A stretch of 49,774 nt of DNA from Bacteroidota bacterium (GTDB taxonomy: Bacteria; Bacteroidota; Bacteroidia; Palsa-948): contig JACRAL010000054.1 of the NCBI GenBank assembly GCA_016213435.1, forward strand, positions 1 through 49,774, read 5' to 3'. Position 1 is the stretch's first letter. Each line of letters starts with the position of its first letter. This document shows positions 16,603-23,697 of the stretch, one piece after another. The translations under genes were made by a program, and so were the position numbers. The notes under the pieces are model-generated. The model did no database searches. It was not told the origin of the DNA and was given only the letters and a program-made list of their open reading frames with translations.

Positions 16603-16687
16603 CGTCATTGCGAGCGATTCCGATAGCTATCGGGGGAAGCAATCTTATTCTTGAGATTGCTTCGATCGAAACTCCCTCGCAATGACG
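16603..16687. repeat. Interspersed palindromic repeat, GTCATTGCGAG family, with nested palindromes
   Basis: The outer arms are CGTCATTGCGAG (16603 on) and CTCGCAATGACG (to 16687). Inside are the perfect 14-bp palindrome CCGATAGCTATCGG (16620-16633) and the hairpin GAAGCAATCT / AGATTGCTTC (16636-16663). It begins right after the histidine kinase stop and ends 11 bases before gpmI. Same family as 1362-1424. Confidence 0.85.
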
Positions 16688-16698
16688 AATAAAAACAT

Positions 16699-18243
16699 AT
16701 GAAGAATAAAAAACTTGTATTAATAATTCTTGACGGATGGGGAATCGGTAACGGTTCAAAAGCGGATGCCATTGCAAATTCAAAGACTCCGTTTTACGAT
16801 TATCTGCTGAAAACGTATCCGCATTCACAACTTTTAACTGACGGAGAAAACGTGGGCTTGCCCGAAGGACAGATGGGAAATTCTGAAGTCGGGCATTTGA
16901 ATATTGGAGCGGGAAGAGTGGTATACCAGGATTTGGCTAAAATAAATAAAGCTGTCCGCGAGAAAACGATTGATAAAAATTCTGTTTTATTGGAGGCGTT
17001 TGCGTACGCCAAGAAAAACAATAAGTCTTTGCATCTGATGGGCTTACTTTCTCCCGGAGGAATTCATTCGCATGAACAACATCTTTACAAACTCTGCGGC
17101 CTGGCGAAAGAACACGGAATCAAAAATGTTTTTATTCACGTCTTCATGGATGGGCGCGACTGCGATCCGAAGAGCGGATTGAAACATATAATTAATTTAG
17201 AAAAACACCTCACCCCCAATCCCTCTCCCTTGGGAGAGGGAAGAAAAGACGGTGCTCGAATTGCCACTGTGATCGGCCGCTATTATGCCATGGACCGAGA
17301 CAAACGCTGGGAGAGAATTAAACTTGCATATGATCTGCTAGTGCATGGAATTGGTAAAAAGTTTTCCCGCGCTGTTGATGCTGTAAAAAGCTCTTACGAA
17401 GAAAATGTAACCGATGAATTTATCAAACCCTGCATAATTTCAGAAGAAGGAAAAATTAAAGAAGGCGATGCGGTTATCTGCTTCAACTTTAGAACGGACA
17501 GATGCAGAGAAATAACGACAGTACTCACCCAAAAAGATTTTCCTGAGTTTGGAATGAAAACTATTCCGCTTCATTACGTAACCATGGCTCGTTACGATGA
17601 CACATTCAAAAATGTACATGTGATGTACGATAAGGATGATCTAAAAATGACATTGGGAGAAGTGCTTAGCAAGGCAGGTAAAAAACAAATTCGTATTTCC
17701 GAAACAGAAAAATATCCACACGTTACGTTTTTCTTTTCGGGAGGAAGAGAAAAAGAATTTGACGGAGAAAAACGCATCATGATTCCTTCTCCAAAAGTGG
17801 CGACTTACGATCTGAAGCCAGAGATGAACGCTAAAGAAGTTACAGATTGCCTCACCCTAGCCCTCTCCGAAGGAGAGGGGAAAAAGCCGGATTTTGTGTG
17901 TTTAAATTTTGCAAACCCTGACATGGTAGGACACACCGGAGTTTTTTCTGCAGTACAAAAAGCAGTTGAAACCGTTGACGCCTGCAACAAGCGTGTGGTA
18001 GAAGCAGGACTTGAAAATGGGTACTCTTTCATCATCATTGCCGACCACGGAAATGCAGAGTTCATGATTAATCCCGATGGCTCACCCAATACAGCTCATA
18101 CCACGAATCCTGTTCCTTGTGTTTTAATAGATAAGGATTACAAAAATATTTTTAATGGAAAACTTGCTGACCTTGCTCCTACTATCCTTAAAATTCTAGA
18201 ATTGGAAATTCCAAAAGAGATGGACGGGAAAGTACTGATCTAA
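16699..18243 (+). CDS. gpmI: 2,3-bisphosphoglycerate-independent phosphoglycerate mutase
   Basis: Glycolytic enzyme interconverting 3- and 2-phosphoglycerate, with two metal ions and a phosphoserine intermediate. The 514 residues show ILDGWGIG at the start, the catalytic Ser 62 in MGNSEVGHLNIG, HVFMDGRDCDP, GRYYAMDRDKRW, FNFRTDR, and the metal-binding VCLNFANPDMVGHTG and IIADHGNAE near the end. Two in-frame palindromic elements add residues: about 170-182 (LTPNPSPLGEGR) just before the substrate-binding GRYYAMDRDKRW strand, and about 385-395 (LTLALSEGEGK) before DFVCLNFANPD. Catalytic motifs are intact on both sides, so the enzyme is probably active. Confidence 0.97.
   Translation: MKNKKLVLIILDGWGIGNGSKADAIANSKTPFYDYLLKTYPHSQLLTDGENVGLPEGQMGNSEVGHLNIGAGRVVYQDLAKINKAVREKTIDKNSVLLEAFAYAKKNNKSLHLMGLLSPGGIHSHEQHLYKLCGLAKEHGIKNVFIHVFMDGRDCDPKSGLKHIINLEKHLTPNPSPLGEGRKDGARIATVIGRYYAMDRDKRWERIKLAYDLLVHGIGKKFSRAVDAVKSSYEENVTDEFIKPCIISEEGKIKEGDAVICFNFRTDRCREITTVLTQKDFPEFGMKTIPLHYVTMARYDDTFKNVHVMYDKDDLKMTLGEVLSKAGKKQIRISETEKYPHVTFFFSGGREKEFDGEKRIMIPSPKVATYDLKPEMNAKEVTDCLTLALSEGEGKKPDFVCLNFANPDMVGHTGVFSAVQKAVETVDACNKRVVEAGLENGYSFIIIADHGNAEFMINPDGSPNTAHTTNPVPCVLIDKDYKNIFNGKLADLAPTILKILELEIPKEMDGKVLI
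17207..17242. repeat. Palindromic element in frame in gpmI (copy 1)
   Basis: A CTCACCCCCAAT tail is followed by the perfect hairpin CCCTCTCCCTTGGGAGAGGG (17221-17240). It is translated as LTPNPSPLGEGR at about residues 170-182. Confidence 0.9.
17850..17883. repeat. Palindromic element in frame in gpmI (copy 2)
   Basis: A CTCACCCTAG tail, then CCCTCTCC (17861-17868), GAA, GGAGAGGG (17872-17879). It is translated as LTLALSEGEGK at about residues 385-395, in the same orientation and reading phase as copy 1. Confidence 0.9.
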
Positions 18244-18259
18244 TTTGCTCCTCCAATAA

Positions 18260-18745
18260 ATGAATGAGAAAAATAATTTCCACGAACTACTCATAAAAGC
18301 AGAACGCTTCTGTGCATATCAGGAACGATGCAGCTATGAAGTGAAACAAAAACTAAAAGAACTTGGAGCGGGTGTGAATGAAACGGAAGCAATAATTTTA
18401 TCCCTCCAGGAAGATGATTTCCAAAACGATGAGCGGTTTGCCCGGCTTTTTACCTCCGGAAAATTCAGAATTAAAAGATGGGGGAAAAATAAAATTTGTG
18501 CCGAACTGAGAATGAGACACATTCCGGATTCTTTTATCAAAAAAGGACTTGACGCAATAAACGAAGAAGATTATTTGAAAACGCTAAAAGAGTTAGCTAA
18601 GAAAAAAGAAAGAGAAGTAAAAAGCAAAAACCTAAAAGATAAAAACCAAAAGATTGGAATGTTTCTTTTATCGAAAGGGTTTGAGTCTGAGTTAATTTGG
18701 AAAGCGCTTAAAAGCCCCTCTCACTGGGGAGAGGGGCTGGGGTGA
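18260..18745 (+). CDS. recX: RecX family regulatory protein
   Basis: RecX proteins bind RecA filaments and limit recombinase activity. The 161 residues show the helical three-repeat pattern: LLIKAERFCAYQERCSYEVKQ, then DDFQNDERFARLFTSGKFRIKRWGKNKI and LRMRHIPDSFIKKGLD. The usual third repeat is present up to MFLLSKGFESELIWKAL. The last ten residues (SPSHWGEGLG with the stop TGA) are encoded by a palindromic element, so the gene's original end has been replaced. No recA nearby. It follows gpmI by 16 bases and converges on the methyltransferase gene. Confidence 0.9.
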   Translation: MNEKNNFHELLIKAERFCAYQERCSYEVKQKLKELGAGVNETEAIILSLQEDDFQNDERFARLFTSGKFRIKRWGKNKICAELRMRHIPDSFIKKGLDAINEEDYLKTLKELAKKKEREVKSKNLKDKNQKIGMFLLSKGFESELIWKALKSPSHWGEGLG

Positions 18746-18746
18746 G
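18711..18746. repeat. Palindromic element at the 3' end of recX; likely terminator for convergent genes
   Basis: Perfect 10-bp stem AGCCCCTCTC (18713-18722) and GAGAGGGGCT (18729-18738) with a 6-base loop, then GGGGTGAGG, the reverse of the TCACCCC tail. It supplies the last recX codons and stop and sits between two convergent stop codons, so it may also end transcription. Confidence 0.9.
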
Positions 18747-18749
18747 GTC

Positions 18750-19472
18750 TCATTTGCTGTTCTTAATTAACACATCAAATCTGTAATGCGCATGAGGAAG
18801 AGTTTTTTCTTGCTGAAGGATAGTAACTGGTAGTTTTTTTCTCTCACACCAGTCAATAATTTCTTTGGGGTTGATCCACCAGCCGAGATCGCACTCTCCT
18901 TCTTTAAATTGAATCAGTCGCGAAATTTTTTCCCGATAAAATTTCAATTGGGTCGGGTAAAAATTCCACATACGTGTTTTGTCGGGGATATCTCCAAGAA
19001 AAATTACTCCATTATGTTTTGTAACACGCGATAGTTTTTCGAGAATATCTTCCCTTTTCTTTTTATCAAAATACTGGAAAGAAAAATAGCAATACGATTT
19101 ATCAAAAAAATCCTCCTGAAACAACTTGTCAATGTTCAAGGCATCGGAAAGATGTAAAACCACAGCCAGCTCTCGCGAAGGCAGAAAGATCTTCCCACTT
19201 TGGGAGGCAGGGGGGATTTTTGCTGTCTCAATCAACTTTTCAGAAAAATCCACTCCATGAATTTCCTTACAGGTTTTAGAAATTATTTTTGCAAGCGCAG
19301 CATTACCACAACAAAGGTCCAGAACAACATCGTGCGATTCAAAGTGCACTTTACCAATTATATCCTTTGCAATTTTTTCAAAATCGTATTGCTCCCCTCT
19401 GCGCGCACTTTGCTCAAGCAAGGAATCATCAATTGGAAATGCCCATTTGCCAATAAACTTATCTGACATCAA
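18750..19472 (-). CDS. Class I SAM-dependent methyltransferase
   Basis: The 240 residues carry motif I VLDLCCGNAALAKII (about 50-65) and the acidic strand-2 end HGVDFSEKLIETAK, so it is a SAM-dependent methyltransferase; strand 4 is around FFDKSYCYFSFQYFDK and the RVTKHNGVIFLGDIPD strand follows. No substrate motif is apparent. Residues about 84-98 (IPPASQSGKIFLPSREL) differ from the usual short linker before LHLSDALNID and are encoded by a palindrome-bearing stretch at 19181-19222. It converges with recX. Confidence 0.88.
   Translation of the reverse strand: MMSDKFIGKWAFPIDDSLLEQSARRGEQYDFEKIAKDIIGKVHFESHDVVLDLCCGNAALAKIISKTCKEIHGVDFSEKLIETAKIPPASQSGKIFLPSRELAVVLHLSDALNIDKLFQEDFFDKSYCYFSFQYFDKKKREDILEKLSRVTKHNGVIFLGDIPDKTRMWNFYPTQLKFYREKISRLIQFKEGECDLGWWINPKEIIDWCERKKLPVTILQQEKTLPHAHYRFDVLIKNSK
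19181..19222. repeat. Degenerate palindromic element in frame in the methyltransferase gene
   Basis: CTTCCCACTTTGGGAGGCAG followed by GGGGGGAT (minus strand: ATCCCCCC tail, then CTCCCAAAGTGGGAAG). It has the hairpin-plus-tail structure of the other elements with more decay. Confidence 0.65.
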
Positions 19473-19774
19473 TGAATACTAATTTGAACGAAGGTACAAA
19501 TGAGGGACAAGAAAACTAAGTAAGAAACTTCCAGATTATCCACAGAGCAATGGTTAAAACTATCGAACGTAAAATCATAATAGTGACGGAGAAGCAAAAT
19601 ACGCTCCCAGAAAAACTTCGAAAAATTTGCTCCGTTCAATAAAAAAATCAAAAATCACTTCTCCGCTTGCATCAAACGCTGCACTTACTACTTGGAACTC
19701 AATCATCTAAAAAGACAAGATAAATACTCAAACCACATTCTTCTTACATTTACGCTGTATCGATTCCTTTTTCT
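19473..19774. other. 302-base intergenic stretch between divergent genes
   Basis: It contains no convincing gene or RNA. It holds one perfect DnaA-box-like 9-mer TTATCCACA (19536-19544) without companions, several A/T runs, and near the right end TTACATTTACG, only a partial match to a Bacteroidota -7 element. Promoters for the methyltransferase (minus) and the repeat protein (plus) should lie here. Confidence 0.5.
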
Positions 19775-20854
19775 ATGAAAAATTATTTATTCCTATTTTG
19801 TTTCTTTGCATTTTATGGTTTGCTGCCTGCCCAAAATATTTCTGCATACTCAGATTATAAAAATTATTTTTATGTGTTTGACAATGGCGTTTCCAAAGAA
19901 CTTGAATACCTTCCAGTGAAATGGTACAAGGTGGGAAAAAATGCCATCGCTTATTTTGATAATTCCGATAACTTTAAAGCGTATTACCAGGGCAATAAAT
20001 TTGATCTTGCTTTTTCTGCGCCTTCCGATTGCCAGGTAACAGATGATTTCATCGTTTACTTTTTCGGCAAAACACTGAAAATATTTGATAAGGGAGATAT
20101 AACTCTTTTGTCAGGGTGGACAACAACCTATGTTATCGGTGACAGCATTGTGGGCTGTCTTGATCAAAATACATATACCTATCAGATATATTATCATGGA
20201 AACATATTTTATCTGCCGGATTTTCTTGATGATAATTCATTGCGAAGTTTTCGGGCAGGAGATAATCTGCTGGCATATATTTCCAACGAAGGATTTCTGA
20301 AAATATATTACAAGGGTCGTATTTTTAACACAGAAGCCAGTCAGTCCATGAATTACAAAGCAGCAGCAAATACGGTTGCCTTTGTGAACGAGGCCACACA
20401 GGAGTTCAACGTTTTTTATAAAGGCAATTTAAGCGTACTTGATAATTTTCCTCCGCGCACTTTTGTTGTTGCCGATGATATGGTGGCGTATGTAGATAAC
20501 AGCGGAAGTTTCAAGGTTTTTTATCAGGGAAAAATTACCGAACTGAGTTCGTATGCTCCTCTGTTTTATGATGCGGAGGATAATATTCTTGTATATGGAG
20601 ATAATGTGAATTTTAAAGTTTTTTATAAAGGAACCTCTTACACACTTGAACGATATATTCCGGGTGTGTATAAAAAAGATTTTAATACGCTTGTTTACCA
20701 AGACAGCGAAGGGTATCTGAATACATTTTCTGATGGAAAGATACAAAAGGTGTGCAATGAAAAAGTTGCGAGTTGGGATTTATTTGGAAACACAATAAAA
20801 TTTATTAATTCGATGAATGAAGTTCATTTTTTTGTAGCGGGAAATATTTTTTAG
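19775..20854 (+). CDS. Secreted repeat protein of unknown function (possible beta-propeller)
   Basis: I do not recognise a named family. The 359 residues begin with a signal peptide ending LLPAQ (about 20). The rest is seven to eight repeats of roughly 37-41 residues, each with an NxVAYxDNxGxFKVFYxGK-like strand pair: FKAYYQGNKF, YQIYYHGNIF, LKIYYKGRIF, FNVFYKGNLS, FKVFYQGKIT, FKVFYKGTSY, LNTFSDGKIQ, VHFFVAGNIF. Between them lie DN/VADDM(V/L)AY segments. Even spacing, aromatic strands and turn Gly suggest a beta-propeller or solenoid. There is no T9SS sorting domain at the C-terminus, so export to the periplasm is likelier than surface delivery. Confidence 0.75.
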   Translation: MKNYLFLFCFFAFYGLLPAQNISAYSDYKNYFYVFDNGVSKELEYLPVKWYKVGKNAIAYFDNSDNFKAYYQGNKFDLAFSAPSDCQVTDDFIVYFFGKTLKIFDKGDITLLSGWTTTYVIGDSIVGCLDQNTYTYQIYYHGNIFYLPDFLDDNSLRSFRAGDNLLAYISNEGFLKIYYKGRIFNTEASQSMNYKAAANTVAFVNEATQEFNVFYKGNLSVLDNFPPRTFVVADDMVAYVDNSGSFKVFYQGKITELSSYAPLFYDAEDNILVYGDNVNFKVFYKGTSYTLERYIPGVYKKDFNTLVYQDSEGYLNTFSDGKIQKVCNEKVASWDLFGNTIKFINSMNEVHFFVAGNIF

Positions 20855-20955
20855 AATAGTTGCACTCTTTCCCATCTTCCTGTATCCCCAAAATCCCTTA
20901 ACTTCGGCACAATATTTTTACCATTACATAGTTAACGGAAAAGTATTTCAAATCA

Positions 20956-23598
20956 ATGAGAATTTTTAAAAGAAAACGGCTGTACTTCTGGCTTCTGGCT
21001 TCTGGCTTCTGGCTTCTGGCAAGTTGTTCTCAAAAGAAAAACACGTTTACCAGCCGCACCTTTCATAATCTCACCGCACACTACAACGGACTTTACTGGG
21101 CAAATGTAAATCTAGAGGAAGCCATCGTTAATATCGAGAAAGGACATAAGGATGATTACAGCAAACTTCTGCCTGTATTCAAATACGCGGATGAAAAAGC
21201 AGCGAAAGCAAACTATCCCCAGCTGGACAAGGCGATTGAGAAAACCAACAAGATGATCCAGTATCACTCCATGCTCATCAACGGGCGGGAGTATTGCCGA
21301 TGGATTGACGATAACTACATGACAATGGGCATGTCGCATTTTTATAAACGAGATTATTATGCTGCACTGCTGGTGTTTGATTATGTCGTGAAAATGTTTT
21401 CTGATAACCCTACTAAGTACGATGCTTTTTTATGGATTGTGCGAACGAATAACCAGATGAACAGTGTTATAAAAACAGGACCAATATTAGATGTTCTCAA
21501 ACACGACAGTAAATTACCAAAACGGTTAAGGGGCGATTATTTTTCCGTGCTGTCGGATTATTACATCCGCACCGAAGAATATAAAAAAGCCGTTGATGCC
21601 TTGAAGAAAACTATTCCGTTTACAAAAAAGAAAAATGTGCGCGCCAGATATATTTACATTCTCGCCCAGCTTTATGAGCAAGAAGGAAATCTCGAAAAAG
21701 CATCCCAGTTTTACAGTTCATGCGCCACCCTACATCCATCCTACGAAATGGAATTCAACGCGCGCCTCAGCAAAGCGCGGACTTTTCAGGTTGAGAACGG
21801 AGAAGGCACAAAAGATCTGAAAAAAGAACTTACTAAAATGCTGAAAGATGAGAAGAACAAAGATTTCCGCGATCAGGTCTATTATGCACTCGGAGATATT
21901 TCCGCAAGAGAAAATGACATCCCTGCTGCCATCAATTTATTTAAATCCTCCGCACGAAGCAGCGTAGGAAATGTTCAGCAAAAAGCGCTAAGTTTTCTGC
22001 GCATTGCCGATATTTATTTTGACCAGCGCAGTTACAAATTATCAGGTTCTTACTACGACAGCACGATGGCATTTCTCTCCAAGGATTACAAAAATTACGA
22101 GCAGGTAAAAAATAAAAAAGAGAGTTTGGCATCGCTGATCAAGAACATCAACATTATTGACAGGGAAGACAGCCTGCTGAATATTGCCAGGATGGACACC
22201 GCAAGCATTTCAAAACTCATTGCCGGAATTATCTCAAAAGTGACAACGGATGAAGCAAAGAAAAAAGAAGAACTTGAGCAGAAGAAAAATCAACCAAAAT
22301 CTGCTTCTATCCCGGATAATTTATCCGGATTACCCAATGCCGGATCCTGGTATTTTTATAATCAGGCAACCATGAGTTCCGGCTTTGCGGACTTTTTCAG
22401 AAAGTGGGGAAATCGCCAACTCGAAGACAACTGGCGCAGAAGCAGTAAGCAGCAGGTCATGGCAGAACAGCAGGAAGCGGACACCCCTCCTTCTTCTCTT
22501 ACAGATACTTCGGGCGGATCAAAAAAAACTCCTCCCGCCCAAACAGAGGAATATTACTTAAAAAATATTCCTTTCTCTGATGAACAAAAAACGAAAGCGA
22601 ATGAAAAAATTCTGGAGGCGTATTATAATCTGGGAAGTATTTATAAAGAAGATCTTGACGATGACCAGAAAGCAGAAGAAACATTTGAAGCGCTGCTCAA
22701 ACATTATCCAGACAGCAAGTACACCTTGAATTTATATTATCAGTTATATCGCCTGTATCTGGCGGACAAAGAACAAGGTAAAGCGAATTTTTACAAAGAC
22801 AAAATTCTGAATGAATACCCTGATTCAGAGTATGCAAAAATTATCAAGAATCCTGATTACCAAAGACAGATGATGGCATCACAGAATGAAATAGAAATAT
22901 TTTATACTGAAACGTATTCTGCCTACCGCAGTGGAAAGTATGACAATGTTCTGGCAATGGTAGATAAAGCAGATTCTTTTTACAGTAAAAGTGAACTTAT
23001 GCCCAAGTTTGCCCTCCTGCGCGCATTTTCCATCGGAAAAACAAAAAGCATGAGCGATTATGAGAACGCACTGCAGGGAGTAATTGCAAAATATCCTAAA
23101 GACCCAGCCAAAACAAAAGCGCGGGAACTTCTTGATCACCTAAAAGAAATGCAAAAAGCTCCGGTGGATTCTGCTGTGTTAAAAAAAGATACAGCAGTGT
23201 ATAAATCCCCCTATACGTTCAAAGACAGTGCGGAACATCAGTGCATGATCATCATCTCCTCAAAAAAAGTAAACGTGAATGATTTCCAGATAAAAGTTTC
23301 CAATTTTAATAGCGAATATTATCGCTTAGCGGGACTCTCTGTAAGCAACCTGCTTATGGATTTGGATCATCAGCTCTTTATCGTAAAAAGTTTTCCTCTA
23401 TCAGGAAAAGCAAAAGATTACTATGACTTTATCAATCAGGACAGCGTAGTGTTCAAAGGAGTTTCTCCGCAGGATTATCAGATATTCCCTATATCTACAG
23501 ATAATTTTTCGATCTTTTACAAAGATAAAAACGATAAAAAAATTGACGAGTACAGGAATTTTTTTCTCGATAACTATTTCAGGAAGAAGGAAAAATAA
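20956..23598 (+). CDS. sprE: SprE/PorW-type gliding motility / type IX secretion lipoprotein with TPR
   Basis: SprE (PorW in Porphyromonas) is a lipoprotein required for type IX secretion and gliding; it links the core motor complex to the outer-membrane ring. The 880 residues begin with a basic n-region, a hydrophobic core and lipobox LLASC at about 20-24. The family opening TFTSRTFHNLTAHYNGLYWA follows directly, then TPR-like helices (EEYKKAVDALKK, YEQEGNLEKASQFYSS, YFDQRSYKLSGSYYDS). The diagnostic segment AGSWYFYNQATMSSGFADFF then NRQLEDNWRRS sits near the middle, followed by more TPRs. The signal peptide is encoded by a heptamer tract at 20986-21020. Other T9SS core genes are not in the window. 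Confidence 0.93.
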   Translation: MRIFKRKRLYFWLLASGFWLLASCSQKKNTFTSRTFHNLTAHYNGLYWANVNLEEAIVNIEKGHKDDYSKLLPVFKYADEKAAKANYPQLDKAIEKTNKMIQYHSMLINGREYCRWIDDNYMTMGMSHFYKRDYYAALLVFDYVVKMFSDNPTKYDAFLWIVRTNNQMNSVIKTGPILDVLKHDSKLPKRLRGDYFSVLSDYYIRTEEYKKAVDALKKTIPFTKKKNVRARYIYILAQLYEQEGNLEKASQFYSSCATLHPSYEMEFNARLSKARTFQVENGEGTKDLKKELTKMLKDEKNKDFRDQVYYALGDISARENDIPAAINLFKSSARSSVGNVQQKALSFLRIADIYFDQRSYKLSGSYYDSTMAFLSKDYKNYEQVKNKKESLASLIKNINIIDREDSLLNIARMDTASISKLIAGIISKVTTDEAKKKEELEQKKNQPKSASIPDNLSGLPNAGSWYFYNQATMSSGFADFFRKWGNRQLEDNWRRSSKQQVMAEQQEADTPPSSLTDTSGGSKKTPPAQTEEYYLKNIPFSDEQKTKANEKILEAYYNLGSIYKEDLDDDQKAEETFEALLKHYPDSKYTLNLYYQLYRLYLADKEQGKANFYKDKILNEYPDSEYAKIIKNPDYQRQMMASQNEIEIFYTETYSAYRSGKYDNVLAMVDKADSFYSKSELMPKFALLRAFSIGKTKSMSDYENALQGVIAKYPKDPAKTKARELLDHLKEMQKAPVDSAVLKKDTAVYKSPYTFKDSAEHQCMIIISSKKVNVNDFQIKVSNFNSEYYRLAGLSVSNLLMDLDHQLFIVKSFPLSGKAKDYYDFINQDSVVFKGVSPQDYQIFPISTDNFSIFYKDKNDKKIDEYRNFFLDNYFRKKEK
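20986..21020. repeat. Heptamer tandem repeat (TTCTGGC)5 in the sprE signal peptide
   Basis: Five perfect TTCTGGC units (20986-20992, then every 7 bases to 21020), preceded by C, encoding two copies of FWLLAS. Units are not a multiple of three. Losing one unit leads to TAA in about 30 codons; gaining one leads to TAA in about 17. Confidence 0.95.
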
Positions 23599-23603
23599 CT
23601 ACA

Positions 23604-23695
23604 GCCCATCCTAAATCCTTCCCGAAGGGAAGGACTATTAAAAATTAAATTCATTTTTTTGTTCCCTTCCCTTTGGGAAGGGCTAGGGATGGGCT
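23604..23695. repeat. Head-to-head pair of palindromic elements between convergent genes (bidirectional terminator candidate)
   Basis: The left copy starts GCCCATCCTAAATCCTTCCC, then a GAAGGGAAGGA arm; the right copy starts TTCCCTTCCC, then TTTGGGAAGGGCTAGGGATG and ends GGCTT. The outer arms AGCCCATCC and GGATGGGCT are complementary, so each copy can form a hairpin and the pair a long cruciform. It fills the gap between the sprE stop and the TPR-protein stop and ends in a T run. Confidence 0.85.
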
Positions 23696-23697
23696 TT

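Noticed and set aside
19536-19544. Perfect DnaA box TTATCCACA in a 302-base intergenic region
   Set aside because: Only one box, no cluster, no AT-rich unwinding element and no dnaA/dnaN nearby, so no support for an origin. A similar 9-mer also occurs by chance inside htpG.
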